A DNA stretch of 64,000 bases. Source: an uncultured Arenicella sp. (GTDB lineage Bacteria > Pseudomonadota > Gammaproteobacteria > Arenicellales > Arenicellaceae). The stretch spans positions 16,072 to 80,071 of the forward strand of contig CANMNN010000021.1 of assembly GCA_947499305.1 (NCBI GenBank). Direction: 5' to 3'. A model generated the notes under the pieces. It saw only the letters and a program-made list of their open reading frames with translations, made no database searches and was not told where the DNA came from. Of this stretch, positions 43,741-53,433 are shown one piece after another. Within the stretch, counting starts at the first letter, position 1, and each line of letters opens with the position of its first letter. A program made the position numbers and the translations under genes.

Positions 43741-44277
43741 TTGCTAGACGAAGAATCGCAACTGATAAGCCGTAGCAAGAACGGCGATCAGTCTGCTTAT
43801 GAAAATTTATACCGAGCCAATATAGGGAAAGTTTATGCCCTGTGTCTGCGACTCTGTGGGCAAAAAGAATTGGCTGAAGATTTGGCTCAGGAATCGTTTA
43901 TTCGAGCTTGGCAAAAGTTAGACAGCTTTCGCGGAGATGCCAAATTCAGCAGTTGGCTTTTTCGACTTACTAGCAACGTGGTTATTGGCCACTTGCGTAA
44001 ACACAACAAATGGCAGATCGATAGTTTAGACGACTCTAATCATGGCGGCGATTATGAACAAAGTACTGTAGATCGACCGTTTGGCTTGCAAAAAGAAATC
44101 GACCAAGCCCTGCGTTGTTTATCTGATTCGGCTCGGGTGGTGTTAATTATGTACGAATATTTGGGCTACCAGCACAATGAAATTTCTGAAATTACGGGCA
44201 TGGCAATTGGCACATCGAAAACTCATTTACACAGAGCAAGAACAACTCTGAGAGCGCAGGCAGAGCAGCAACTATGA
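43741..44277 (+). CDS. ECF sigma factor (RpoE-like)
   Basis: A 178-residue sigma factor of two domains. Region 2 has YRANIGKVYALCLRLCG and DLAQESFIRAWQKLDSFRGDAKFSSWLFRLTSN; region 4 has LSDSARVVLIMYEYLGYQHNEISEITGMAIGTSKTHLHRAR. TTG is the start; no ATG is in a good place. The stop overlaps the next gene's ATG as ATGA. Operon with an anti-sigma-like gene and a DUF4097 gene: the classic autoregulated envelope-stress cassette. Confidence 0.93.
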   Translation: MLDEESQLISRSKNGDQSAYENLYRANIGKVYALCLRLCGQKELAEDLAQESFIRAWQKLDSFRGDAKFSSWLFRLTSNVVIGHLRKHNKWQIDSLDDSNHGGDYEQSTVDRPFGLQKEIDQALRCLSDSARVVLIMYEYLGYQHNEISEITGMAIGTSKTHLHRARTTLRAQAEQQL

Positions 44278-44876
44278 CTTATAAGAACGAAAATGATGAT
44301 AAGGGCGATGTGTTAGGACAGCTAAATTGGAGCATTGAACCTGATCGAGATTTGTGGCCGGATATTCAGGCTAAGCTCGAAGCAAGAAGTGCCCCCGCGT
44401 CATCAACGAGCCTTGAATTACAAACCCAGGCAAAAGGCGAGGTCGTACAAATGCCTTTGCGCTTCGGTGGACAAAAACCTTGGCTTGCGGTTTCGATGGC
44501 TGCTTGCATGATGTTAGCACTTGGGGCGTTCATTATGTCTAGCATGTCGTTTCAACGAGCCCAAGATACTTATGAATTACAGGCCAGTTATATTGAGTTC
44601 CAAAAGAGCCAAATTAGCCTTATCGAGCAGCAGCATAGTCAAGTCAGAGCGCAGTTCACTGCCTTATTAAATGGTGACCTAGGCACCATTGACTCGACCA
44701 CTGTTGCAGAGATAGAGATGGTACTACTTACCATCGACAATGCGTCGCTTGAGCTAAAACAAGCGATTTTAGCGCAACCGACAAATAGCAGTCACGCCGC
44801 CAAGTTGGCACGCACTTACAAAGAAGAACTAAAACTCTTGAACAAATTCAAAACAGCAAATGGCATATCCATTTAG
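44274..44876 (+). CDS. Anti-sigma-factor-like membrane protein
   Basis: A 200-residue protein. A soluble N-terminal part (1-80) faces the cytosol; one helix lies at about 84-100 (VSMAACMMLALGAFIMSS); a long coiled coil then follows outside (YIEFQKSQISLIEQQHSQVRAQF). The place directly after an ECF sigma gene, with start and stop overlapping, makes it the likely anti-sigma. No zinc-binding (HxxxCxxC) motif is visible, so it would belong to the zinc-free kind. Confidence 0.8.
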   Translation: MTYKNENDDKGDVLGQLNWSIEPDRDLWPDIQAKLEARSAPASSTSLELQTQAKGEVVQMPLRFGGQKPWLAVSMAACMMLALGAFIMSSMSFQRAQDTYELQASYIEFQKSQISLIEQQHSQVRAQFTALLNGDLGTIDSTTVAEIEMVLLTIDNASLELKQAILAQPTNSSHAAKLARTYKEELKLLNKFKTANGISI

Positions 44877-44888
44877 CGAGGAAACACT

Positions 44889-45782
44889 ATGAAAAACCTT
44901 ATCATTATTATATTCGCAGGCTTAGCGATCGCAGTGTCGAGCATCGCTGAAGCTGAGAAGATTGATCGCACCTTAGACGTTGAAAAACAAGGCCATATAG
45001 ATATTGATGTGATGGATGGAAATATCATCGTTAAAGGCTGGGACAAACCTCAGGTACGCGTAGTTGGGGATGTCCCGATCAATGACCATAATTTCACCTT
45101 TAATACAAAGGGTGATCGAACTCGAATTGAACATAGTGGAGAGCATGGTTTTTGGAACCGTAGTCGCTCGGGCAGCTATGCCAAACTCACAATTTACGCC
45201 CCCAAAAGCAGCAGCTTTCGAGTAGATGGCACATCAACCGGCTTTGAGCTGCAGGATATCTCGGGTCAAGTTCGCGTAAACACCATGAGCGGCGACATAG
45301 AACTTGATGGCGGAACCGGCAATGTAGAACTCGAGTCTGTTAGCGGTGACGTTATGGTAAAAGGCGCAAGCGGCCGCCTCAATTTGTCGTCGGTGAGCGG
45401 CGACATCGAAGCCAGTGGCCAAGCGCAACAGTTCGACGCTCAAACTGTATCAGGCAGCATACGCGCCGAGATTGGAAGATCAAATGATATCAAACTTGAA
45501 TCGGTTTCAGGCGACATCGAAGTTCTACTAGAGCTCGCGGATAATGCTCGTCTACTGGCGGGGACAATCAGTGGAGATATCGATATTAATTTCGACTCTG
45601 ACGACATTAATGCCTCATTCGACATTGAAACAGGCCCTGGCGGGGAAATAGAAAACAAGATTTCAAATCACAAGACTAAAAGTAACTTCTCTTTCTCGGG
45701 CTCAATGCGTTTCACTTTAGGAGATGGCGACTCTACAGTAAATTTAGAGACAATGAGTGGCACAATAGAGATAGACAAATAG
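44889..45782 (+). CDS. DUF4097-family exported beta-repeat protein
   Basis: A 297-residue protein with a signal peptide (cleaved near residue 22). From about 115 the chain is built of short repeats, each containing TMSGDIEL, SVSGDVMV, SVSGDIEA, TVSGSIRA, SVSGDIEV, TISGDIDI or TMSGTIEI, which indicates a beta-solenoid. The family is normally seen after ECF sigma/anti-sigma pairs. Role probably envelope-related; unknown in detail. A GAGG precedes the ATG. Confidence 0.88.
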   Translation: MKNLIIIIFAGLAIAVSSIAEAEKIDRTLDVEKQGHIDIDVMDGNIIVKGWDKPQVRVVGDVPINDHNFTFNTKGDRTRIEHSGEHGFWNRSRSGSYAKLTIYAPKSSSFRVDGTSTGFELQDISGQVRVNTMSGDIELDGGTGNVELESVSGDVMVKGASGRLNLSSVSGDIEASGQAQQFDAQTVSGSIRAEIGRSNDIKLESVSGDIEVLLELADNARLLAGTISGDIDINFDSDDINASFDIETGPGGEIENKISNHKTKSNFSFSGSMRFTLGDGDSTVNLETMSGTIEIDK

Positions 45783-45818
45783 CGCTTAGAGCTAGTTGCC
45801 GTAACTCGAGTAAACGAG

Positions 45819-46745
45819 CTATTTAAGATGGTGATATTGCATGTCTGACGGCCATGGCCTGTGATCACATTGATCGCAAACAACATCAATATCGAGCGGC
45901 TTACCGCAACAGGAATGACTTAGAGGGCTAACACAATGGGCACTTTCAGAGGCAACCCATTGCCTCAACGTCATAACAAATGGGAAAAGAGACTTGCCCT
46001 TTTCTGTTAAGACATAGTTATGTCGAGGCGGGTTCTGCTGATACTCAACTTTCGAAAAAATTTTATTCACTACTAACTGCTTCAAACGTTCAGAAAGAAC
46101 ACTCGGTGGCGTTGTTAAACTATTGAGAAACGCATCGTAACGCTGAACGCCCAGAAACGCAGCAATCAAAACTAAGAGGGTCCAACGATCTCCAATCAAT
46201 GATGCGAGGTTTGAGTTACCTATATCGCCAAGAGTCTGCTTGTTAACTCGTTTTCGGTGCTGAGTATTGTAGGTTCTAATTTCTTCTAACTGAGAGTCGA
46301 GTTGCTTAGCCATGTTAGGCCATGCAACGTCATCAAAACTGAGCTCAGCTTTACAGGCCCGGCACACCACTTTCGGTGTCATATAAGAACCACAATGCTC
46401 ATGAAACAAACGGCCTTTTATGTCGATGTATTCCTCTGTTTGCCAATCGGATTCCCATTTTGCTGCTAGCAAAGAGGGCCCAAGTAAACCCAAACCCTTC
46501 TCGGTGAACTTATACTCGAAACGATTCGATGCGCTGCTATAAGGATGCTTGTAGAATATTTCGTGTTCGATCAACGCATTTAGGCGACGCGTTAAGGTCG
46601 AGCGGCTTGCGCCAGTCGCCGCTTGAAGGGCATCAAAACGTTTAACGCCATAGAACGCGGATCGCAATATAAGAAGCGTCCAGCGATCGCCGATCACATC
46701 CAGCCCGTCGGCAATAGTTTGATTTAAAATGAGTTGCTGGTCCAT
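45819..46745 (-). CDS. Tandem HxlR-type regulator (two winged-helix domains)
   Basis: A 308-residue protein made of two HxlR domains. The first (about 5-100) contains VIGDRWTLLILRSAFYGVKRFDAL; the second (about 175-280) has LIGDRWTLLVLIAAFLGVQRYDAF. Each half ends with LTEKG-type strand and a short cysteine-rich tail (CRACKAELSF; CCGKPLDIDVVCDQC) that could bind zinc. HxlR regulators are usually single domain dimers, so this is an internal duplication. Divergent from the carotenoid oxygenase gene, with 230 bp between; a natural regulator for it. Confidence 0.85.
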   Translation of the reverse strand: MDQQLILNQTIADGLDVIGDRWTLLILRSAFYGVKRFDALQAATGASRSTLTRRLNALIEHEIFYKHPYSSASNRFEYKFTEKGLGLLGPSLLAAKWESDWQTEEYIDIKGRLFHEHCGSYMTPKVVCRACKAELSFDDVAWPNMAKQLDSQLEEIRTYNTQHRKRVNKQTLGDIGNSNLASLIGDRWTLLVLIAAFLGVQRYDAFLNSLTTPPSVLSERLKQLVVNKIFSKVEYQQNPPRHNYVLTEKGKSLFPFVMTLRQWVASESAHCVSPLSHSCCGKPLDIDVVCDQCDHRPWPSDMQYHHLK

Positions 46746-46975
46746 GGGCGGAGCTTAGCAAAGCTTTAGCGAAAAGTCGCTCACCCAAAAAGCACATCTC
46801 TGACAGTTTCTCTGAGCAATTTCAGTTGCTTAGCACTAGTTTTCAGGCTCATGGCATTATTCGGAATGCATAATATGACTTTGAAAGTTTAATTGAAAAA
46901 ATCACGTTTTAGCCTTGACCAAATCTAACTTTCAAATATAGTCTCATAGTAGTAGTTACTTATTTGAGGCACATC

Positions 46976-48472
46976 ATGACCGTCACTTGGAAAAACACTG
47001 TAAAACACACAATCAAACGCGGCATCCACCCCTATCTAAACGGGGCATGGGCGCCCATGTTTGATGAAGTTAATGCAACCGACATGCAAGTGATAGGCGA
47101 AATACCAAAGGATATCGACGGTGTATACATACGCAATACTGAAAACCCGGTACACAAGCCTTTAGGCCATTATCACCCGTTTGATGGCGATGGTATGTTG
47201 CATTCAATTTCATTCAAAGATGGTAAGGCAGAATATCGAAATCGCTTTATTCGCACCAAAGGCTTTGAAGCAGAACAAGAAGCCGGTAAGGCGCTTTGGA
47301 CCGGCTTTGTAAATGATGCCAAGTTATCAAAACGACCGGGCTGGGGTGCTCAAGAGTATCTAAAGGACGCAAGTTCTACAGACGTAGTCGTTCATGCAGG
47401 TCAAGTATTATCAACCTTCTGGCAATGTGGCGAGGGCTATCGTCTGGACCCTTATACGCTTGAGCAGTACGGCACCGAGTCTTGGGTACCCGAAGAAGGC
47501 ATATCGGCACACCCTAAAGTCGATGAAAATACCGGCGAGCTATTGTTTTTCAACTACTCCAAAAAACCGCCATACCAACATTATGGTGTAGTCAATAAAG
47601 ACAATAAACTGGTGCACTACACGCCTGTGCCATTACCTGGACCGCGCTTACCACATGATATGGCGTTTACCGAGAACTACTCAATATTGGTAGATCTCCC
47701 CTTCTTTTGGGACCCAGAAAAACTTGAACGCGGTAAACACGTACCAACCTACTATCCCGACACGCCAACGCGCTTTGCAATTTTGCCTCGCTATGGCAAT
47801 CAAGACGATGTGCAATGGTTCGAGGCCACTCCAACCTACGTCCTACATTGGATGAATGCCTACGAAGAGGGCGATGAAATTGTGCTTGACGGCTACTTTC
47901 AGGACAAACCAGACCCTGCACCAATGCCTCGTATGCCTAAACTAGCTGGTAAATTCATGGCGGGCTTAGATGAGCAATCGTTCCAATCGAAGCTTCATCG
48001 CTGGCGCTTTAATTTAAAAACAGGCGATGTCAAAGAAGAGCGCCTGAGCGATCGCGTATTAGAGTTCGGCACTTTTAACCAAGCTTACGCGGGTAAAAAG
48101 GCTCGCTATTTGTACTCAACATACACAAAGCCTGGTTGGTTCCTTTTTGCGGGTATTGTTAAGCACGATCTAGAAACTGGCGACATCCAAGAACTCTACT
48201 TTGGCAGTAAACGTTATGGTAGCGAAGCACCCTTTGTACCGAGAATCAACGCTAAATCTGAAGACGATGGCTATCTAGTAAGCTTCATTACTGACACTAA
48301 GCAAGATCGCTCTGAATGTGTGCTAATTGATGCTCAAAATATCGAAGCTGGTCCAGTTTGTACTATTATTTTGCCTCATCGAATCTCAAGTGGCACACAT
48401 GCTACCTGGGCGGATGGTCCAACCGTTAGGGCTGCGCAAGCTGCCGAACAATCTTCGGATAATGATGCTTAA
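46976..48472 (+). CDS. Carotenoid oxygenase (RPE65/lignostilbene dioxygenase family)
   Basis: A 498-residue iron-dependent oxygenase. I chose ATG at 46976, with GAGG before it, over an in-frame TTG four codons earlier. The four His that hold the iron are plausible in SAHPKVD, PHDMAF, LHWMNAYEEG and SGTHATW; FDGDGMLHSISF is the usual N-terminal blade. Such enzymes cut C=C bonds of carotenoids, apocarotenoids or stilbenes. The thiolase gene downstream (84 bp) fits further breakdown of the product. Probably induced through the tandem HxlR regulator. Confidence 0.93.
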   Translation: MTVTWKNTVKHTIKRGIHPYLNGAWAPMFDEVNATDMQVIGEIPKDIDGVYIRNTENPVHKPLGHYHPFDGDGMLHSISFKDGKAEYRNRFIRTKGFEAEQEAGKALWTGFVNDAKLSKRPGWGAQEYLKDASSTDVVVHAGQVLSTFWQCGEGYRLDPYTLEQYGTESWVPEEGISAHPKVDENTGELLFFNYSKKPPYQHYGVVNKDNKLVHYTPVPLPGPRLPHDMAFTENYSILVDLPFFWDPEKLERGKHVPTYYPDTPTRFAILPRYGNQDDVQWFEATPTYVLHWMNAYEEGDEIVLDGYFQDKPDPAPMPRMPKLAGKFMAGLDEQSFQSKLHRWRFNLKTGDVKEERLSDRVLEFGTFNQAYAGKKARYLYSTYTKPGWFLFAGIVKHDLETGDIQELYFGSKRYGSEAPFVPRINAKSEDDGYLVSFITDTKQDRSECVLIDAQNIEAGPVCTIILPHRISSGTHATWADGPTVRAAQAAEQSSDNDA

Positions 48473-48556
48473 TCCGATAGAGGCTGTGCTCAACTAAGAG
48501 CTATACTTTTTATCAGAAACTTCATTTAATCAATCTACTCACTTAGGCAAGTACGA

Positions 48557-49792
48557 ATGAGCACATCCCGAATCTATATTCTTGGCGGTCATCAAACCGA
48601 TTTTTCCCGTAACTGGGTTCGTGAAAACAAAACCATATTCGACCTCTTCAATGAGTCAGTACAGGGTGCGTTGGAGTCCTCTCAGTTAGACCCAAGCGAT
48701 ATCGAAGTCGGTCATGTCGGAAATTTTGTTTCCGCCTCTTATACTGGTCAGGCACATCTAGGTGGCTTTTTTGGTCACGTGCACCCGAGCCTTGCGTACC
48801 TACCTGCCTCAAGCCATGAAGCGGCGTGTGCATCGGGGTCAATGGCATTGTTAGCAGCGATGTCAGATTTAGAATCTGGTCGCTACGACGTTGCCTGCGT
48901 CGTCGGCGTTGAAATGATGAAGACTAAGGAACCGCAAATCAAGGGAGACCCGCTTGCAGGTGCCGCCTGGTTTGGAGAAGAGTGGGCTCGCTCAAATACT
49001 GTGTGGCCATGTGCGTTTAGCGACCTTATTGATGAGTATCAAAACACATTTGGAGTCAACAAAGACCACCTTTATGCGATTTCTGAGAAAAATTACACAA
49101 ACGCCAAACAAAACCCAAATGCCCAATCCCGCTTTTGGGATGTCAGCGCTGAGAGTTTCAGCGACAACGATGAACTCAATCCGACCATCGCGGGCAATAT
49201 TCGCCGATTAGATTGCGGTCAAATTACCGATGGAGCCGCTACTGTGTTGCTAGCGAACGCTAACAAAGCGGCCGAGTATGCGGAGCAGCGTGGCATCAGC
49301 CTAGACAGCTTGCCCTACATCAAAGGTTGGGGCCACGTAAATGCGCCAATGCGCTTTGCAGAGAAACGGCGCTTGGCGGAAGGCAAAGAGGTTTTATTAC
49401 CACACGTAAAAGTGTTGTTCGAGCAAACGCTCAACCGTGCAGGTTTAAAAAGCATCGAACAAGTCAGCGGCTTAGAAGTGCATGATTGCTTCAACATAAC
49501 CGAATATATGATCTTAGATCATTCTGGTCTCTATACACCAGGTGACGCGTGGAAAGCCATAGAAAACGGCGAGACACAAATCAACGGGCGACTGCCAATA
49601 AATGCAAGCGGCGGCCTAATTGGACAAGGTCACCCTGTAGGAGCCACCGGTGTGCGCATGTTGCTCGACTGCGCCAAGCAATCGAGCCATTGCTATGAAG
49701 GCAATCAAATTAGAAATGCCAGAGACATGATGACTTTTAATTTAGGCGGCAGCACAACCACGTGCGCTAGCTTTATCGTTGGCACTGCCTAA
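48557..49792 (+). CDS. Thiolase-family acetyl-CoA acetyltransferase
   Basis: A 411-residue thiolase of the SCP-x/degradative type. The nucleophile Cys lies in EAACASGSMALLAAM, and the two late motifs are EVHDCFNITEYM (in place of the NEAFA loop) and GQGHPVGATGVRML, with MTFNLGGSTTTCASFIVG at the end. The changes in the NEAF and CxG motifs mark the acetyl-CoA acetyltransferase-like group rather than FadA. It follows the carotenoid oxygenase and likely acts in the same breakdown route. Confidence 0.88.
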   Translation: MSTSRIYILGGHQTDFSRNWVRENKTIFDLFNESVQGALESSQLDPSDIEVGHVGNFVSASYTGQAHLGGFFGHVHPSLAYLPASSHEAACASGSMALLAAMSDLESGRYDVACVVGVEMMKTKEPQIKGDPLAGAAWFGEEWARSNTVWPCAFSDLIDEYQNTFGVNKDHLYAISEKNYTNAKQNPNAQSRFWDVSAESFSDNDELNPTIAGNIRRLDCGQITDGAATVLLANANKAAEYAEQRGISLDSLPYIKGWGHVNAPMRFAEKRRLAEGKEVLLPHVKVLFEQTLNRAGLKSIEQVSGLEVHDCFNITEYMILDHSGLYTPGDAWKAIENGETQINGRLPINASGGLIGQGHPVGATGVRMLLDCAKQSSHCYEGNQIRNARDMMTFNLGGSTTTCASFIVGTA

Positions 49793-49851
49793 AAGGAGAA
49801 CGTCCGAATTTCGCCTCGAGGCAGAATACGGGCAAATGGAAGAACTTCTGC

Positions 49852-50283
49852 TTAAAAGCGCTTTTCTACAGCCTCGCTGCGCTTCCACATTGATCTGCCA
49901 CCGGGCTTTAGGCGAACAGAAAGTTCGCCACTACGGTTCATTTTTAATGTAGCTTTGCCAGCGCGAGAAGAATTAGGATTAGGGGCTTCGCCGGTCCAGC
50001 GCCCCTTTTTACCTTGCACAGCAACAACGTTGCTAAAAAACGTAGTTCCCACAAGGCCTGGAGCCCAGTCGTTACGAACAACCTCCGCGTTCATACGGCC
50101 GTCTTCGCTGTCGATTCTAATATAGAAAGACTCACCTTGTTGCTTCCAATACCCTTCGATTGATTCCGTTTGCTGCGCGACAGCATACGCTGAAGGCACT
50201 GACAAAAGAACCATAGAGAAGACAATAGCTATAGCTTTCGATTGCAATAGAAATTGCAATCGCCCTGAAATCGATTTGATCAT
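49852..50283 (-). CDS. DUF2147-like exported protein
   Basis: A 143-residue protein with a signal peptide (cleaved near AVAQQ, residue 36). The mature part GYWKQQGESFYIRIDSEDGRMNAEVVRNDWAPG and a lone Trp-Gly-rich end (RWTGEAPNPNSSRAGKATLKM) match the lipocalin-like DUF2147/DUF3617 type. Unknown function. Single gene on the minus strand, convergent with the thiolase. Confidence 0.7.
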   Translation of the reverse strand: MIKSISGRLQFLLQSKAIAIVFSMVLLSVPSAYAVAQQTESIEGYWKQQGESFYIRIDSEDGRMNAEVVRNDWAPGLVGTTFFSNVVAVQGKKGRWTGEAPNPNSSRAGKATLKMNRSGELSVRLKPGGRSMWKRSEAVEKRF

Positions 50284-50600
50284 TTCAACCCCGAACGACG
50301 CAAGCGCGCCGTCTTATTCAACATTTTAATTGTATAGCGTCTTACGACTGCAGAGGCCGATGCCTCGATGACGCACTCCCAACGGCGACGCTACTACGCT
50401 TATGGAGGCTACTGTGCTATCGAATCAACAAATTGTCAAGCATCTTCAAGGCGATAGATTTACGTTAAACCGAGCAATGGCAGGGCATAGAGCGAATTTC
50501 AATGACTTAAAACATTTGTTAAATGTAGCACCTCAAACTTCGACTAGGCCAATATTTAGCAAATAATAGAGACTCAAATATCGATAGTTCGGCGGAAATC
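50284..50600. other. Intergenic region
   Basis: About 317 bp between the DUF2147-like gene and the 83-aa gene. I see no ORF, repeat or terminator that I would defend; a run of A/T just before the 83-aa gene may hold its promoter. Confidence 0.4.
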
Positions 50601-50852
50601 ATGGGTATCAAAACAAATAATCTTGGCAGCAAAGATCGTCTGACTGGCCATAAATGGGTGCTCTATAGCAATCCACGCAATGGTCGAATTCAAGTAAACG
50701 CATGCCAACGCTGCGGAACCATGATGGCCAGCGTTCGAGCAGCCAAGCGGTGCAACCCGAAACACTCAAAAAACCCAATGGAGTCGATAGGTTGGATAGC
50801 AGGCTCTCGGCCCACTGAAGAGCAAGCTCAAGGCACAAAGGCAGAGGCTTAA
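50601..50852 (+). CDS. Small basic protein with CxxC motif
   Basis: An 83-residue basic protein. RLTGHKWVLYSNPRNGRIQVNACQRCGTMMASVRAAKRCNP gives one CxxC pair and several Arg/Lys, which suggests a small nucleic-acid binding or metal-binding protein. GGCGGAA lies a few bases before the ATG. Not recognised. Its size and composition look like a real gene; the minus strand frames here are shadows. Confidence 0.5.
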   Translation: MGIKTNNLGSKDRLTGHKWVLYSNPRNGRIQVNACQRCGTMMASVRAAKRCNPKHSKNPMESIGWIAGSRPTEEQAQGTKAEA

Positions 50853-50924
50853 AAAATCCAGCTAGAACAATTGACACCGAGGCATTTTCAGCAGACAAGT
50901 GCTCTCAATAAAAGGCGGCTCATA

Positions 50925-51908
50925 CTAAATTAGACCTTGCGCAAACTCGTTTACGTGCAAGACTACCGCAAGACTTATCGCGACTATGATCGCGAGCAGA
51001 GCTCTCTCAAAATTTCTACTTTCTTGACCATGAAAACCTCGGTTTGTGCTTTCGATTCGAACACCACTGTAGAACAAGATTAATGGAATAAGCACAAATA
51101 CTACAGGAATTATTAACGCTGGCGCGTAGCCCCCAAACATAAGCTGAACGATCGAGCTTGTTGCCACAACAAACGTACCGCCGAGTAAGCCCGACGTCAG
51201 AATCTTGTAGCGCGGATCCATACCAGTCGGCAACACTAACAAAACAAAGTAGGGAATAAACAATAGCGGACCAGCGAGCCCCACCCCAACCGCGATTGTT
51301 ACAATAGCTAGTAAGTCCTTCTCTTTTACCACTATAAGACTTGCGATTAATATGGACATAGGCAGCATAACCCATGTCGCGGACTGGCTCTGGGCACTTG
51401 CGTTCGAGAAAAGCCATAAAACGAGCCCCCCGAAGACATCGTCACCCTGTGTACTCGCGGCAAAATATACGACAATATTTAAGAAAAAAACAGCGTACAA
51501 AGTTACGCCTAAGGTTAATCTGCCAAGTGACGTATGTAGCTCAATTTTATCGCTTAGATAAATCGAGCACACCGTAATTGCAATAACCAAAAGCGCCGCG
51601 AGCCAAATTTGCATAGACACAATCGACGCAACAATGAGTGCGGAGCAGATCAAAACTAAGCAAAGGTACAAGCGGATATGCTGCGACAAACCAAACTTAG
51701 TTTTTAGAGCCGCCAAACCTGCACACTGAGCAAAGCCAGCGATGAATAGGTTCGCCAATCGATTGCCGTTGACCTGCCAAGCTAGAATAATCTCATCGTT
51801 GGCAAGTCTAAAACCAGTAGCAAATGACCATGCAAGAATTACGACAGAAGCGGCAATGAGCAAACCTAAATGAGCTGACCTTGGCAGCGTAATTCGCTGC
51901 CTAAACAA
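50925..51908 (-). CDS. Divergent FecCD-like permease
   Basis: A 327-residue protein of about nine helices. The FecCD family pattern is visible though weak: RLANLFIAGFAQCAGLAALK near residue 50, GRLTLGVTLYAVFF near 130 and VGLAGPLLFIPYFVLLVLP then DPRYKILTSGLLGGTF near 220-250, ending in IIPVVFVLIPLILFY. The gene starts with TTG inside the end of the DUF3500 gene (8-bp overlap, GGAGG before it). No ATPase or binding protein is nearby, so if it is an ABC permease, its partners are elsewhere, or it has changed role. Confidence 0.65.
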   Translation of the reverse strand: MFRQRITLPRSAHLGLLIAASVVILAWSFATGFRLANDEIILAWQVNGNRLANLFIAGFAQCAGLAALKTKFGLSQHIRLYLCLVLICSALIVASIVSMQIWLAALLVIAITVCSIYLSDKIELHTSLGRLTLGVTLYAVFFLNIVVYFAASTQGDDVFGGLVLWLFSNASAQSQSATWVMLPMSILIASLIVVKEKDLLAIVTIAVGVGLAGPLLFIPYFVLLVLPTGMDPRYKILTSGLLGGTFVVATSSIVQLMFGGYAPALIIPVVFVLIPLILFYSGVRIESTNRGFHGQESRNFERALLAIIVAISLAVVLHVNEFAQGLI

Positions 51909-53364
51909 ACAAGGCCTCCGGCGTCACTCTCAGAGTTTCGATTAGAGAGTCGCGCAGCGAGCCACCCCGACTAATCAGCGCATCTACTTCGCCCAGGTCA
52001 CGAGAATCTCTCAAGAAATAATCCACAGTCGCCAATCGAGTTGCTTTACCAGGTGTTAGATCAGCGCCTTGCAAGCTCAAACTTTGGAGCAACTTAGGCG
52101 ACATTTGTTCTGGTCTAAGTTCGACAACTACCGCATGATTGTTAAATGGTTCTAGAGTATAGATACTACCTGTTGTAACTAACCCTTTAGGCAAACGTCC
52201 AGCCGCTGGCATAGGGTAGTAAGCAAAGGGTTCTCCAGTATGTTGACGCAGTGCGTTTAACAAAAGTGACGTGATCGCGACGCCGCCAAGAGGTGATGTT
52301 ATCCGAGCTAATTGTTCTCCGATGGCTGCTCGTTCAGGCCGGTTAACGATATTTATGTAAGCATGGACATGAGGATACCCTTTGAAGTGCACCACACAAC
52401 CAGGACCCTCAATGCGCCAAACTTGCACATAGGCACCTGCTTTCGCTGAAATTTGAGCGTCTGACAAATCGACTAGTCGGTCACCATTTTCATAGAACGT
52501 AAAGTCTCTATATAGACTTAAATGTAAGGCTTGAAGACCACCGTTATTTTCAATTGCAGTAAATGCATCACGCTGTTGCTGCTCGGGATAAGAAGAAAAA
52601 AGCACTTCTAGGGTTTGCTTAGCGAGTTCGAGCTGCGACTCTGAGAGTTGAGCAAACGCTAAACCAGTAAAATTGCCGCCCTCACCTTGCACCTGTGTAA
52701 CCAGCTCCATTGGCGGCTCAATTTGATAAGCACGAGATAGCTGCATTTGTGTCAGTGTTGAACACAAGTGATTAACTGCATCGCCATGCAACTTAAATGC
52801 ATTACCCTTTACCTTAAAGCGATGATTACCAATCTGCTGGCCGTATGAAATTGGCCCACCGAATACATGGTTTTTGTCACGCCCTTGAGCTTTTCGTAAC
52901 ATGAAATGCCCGCCGTTAAACATCACAACAGAATTATTCGAGTTAGCCAAATCAGTACCATCGGAATAGAACTTTAGCGACGCCCCCTCAAACTTGCCTT
53001 CAAGCCCAACAGTATTTCTAAACAGCTCATAACCATTAGACGACAACATTGTTTTATAGAGGTGTCGAGCAATTTCGACTTGATGGGGGTTTAATAATGT
53101 AGAGACATGCGGCCCTGTGTGAATCACAGAGGTATTCGTGACTTGTCTAGACGGGTCGTCATAGGGCAAAACAATGTATGAACGCTGCTCATCTGAGAGA
53201 CTTCGATCAAGCAGGGCCAATGTCTCGCCAAAAGATAGACCATCGAATACAGGGCCGCTAAGCCAGTGAGGCAGGCCATTATTTGCCAGCCCTAGGCCCG
53301 CGCATATGCCCAAACCGGCGAACAAGCTTCTCCTCGTTGAGTCAACGCCTGACTTTTCGCTCAC
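51901..53364 (-). CDS. DUF3500-family protein with twin-arginine signal
   Basis: A 487-residue protein. I chose GTG at 53364 (G-rich site before it) over an in-frame TTG seven codons upstream. STRRSLFAGLG with the hydrophobic stretch after it is a Tat signal peptide. The body has the DUF3500 marks HTGPHVSTLLNPHQVEIARHLY, VVMFNGGHFMLRKA and CVVHFKGYPHVHAYINIV. The family is exported, of unknown function, and seen beside transport genes; here its end overlaps the FecCD-like permease. Together they suggest export-dependent metal or cofactor handling, an inference only. Confidence 0.85.
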   Translation of the reverse strand: MSEKSGVDSTRRSLFAGLGICAGLGLANNGLPHWLSGPVFDGLSFGETLALLDRSLSDEQRSYIVLPYDDPSRQVTNTSVIHTGPHVSTLLNPHQVEIARHLYKTMLSSNGYELFRNTVGLEGKFEGASLKFYSDGTDLANSNNSVVMFNGGHFMLRKAQGRDKNHVFGGPISYGQQIGNHRFKVKGNAFKLHGDAVNHLCSTLTQMQLSRAYQIEPPMELVTQVQGEGGNFTGLAFAQLSESQLELAKQTLEVLFSSYPEQQQRDAFTAIENNGGLQALHLSLYRDFTFYENGDRLVDLSDAQISAKAGAYVQVWRIEGPGCVVHFKGYPHVHAYINIVNRPERAAIGEQLARITSPLGGVAITSLLLNALRQHTGEPFAYYPMPAAGRLPKGLVTTGSIYTLEPFNNHAVVVELRPEQMSPKLLQSLSLQGADLTPGKATRLATVDYFLRDSRDLGEVDALISRGGSLRDSLIETLRVTPEALFV

Positions 53365-53433
53365 TTCATCCCCCCGCTTTGCCAATGCTCAGAATACAGA
53401 TCATTAAGATAGCCCAGTTTAAAGTGCATGTAT

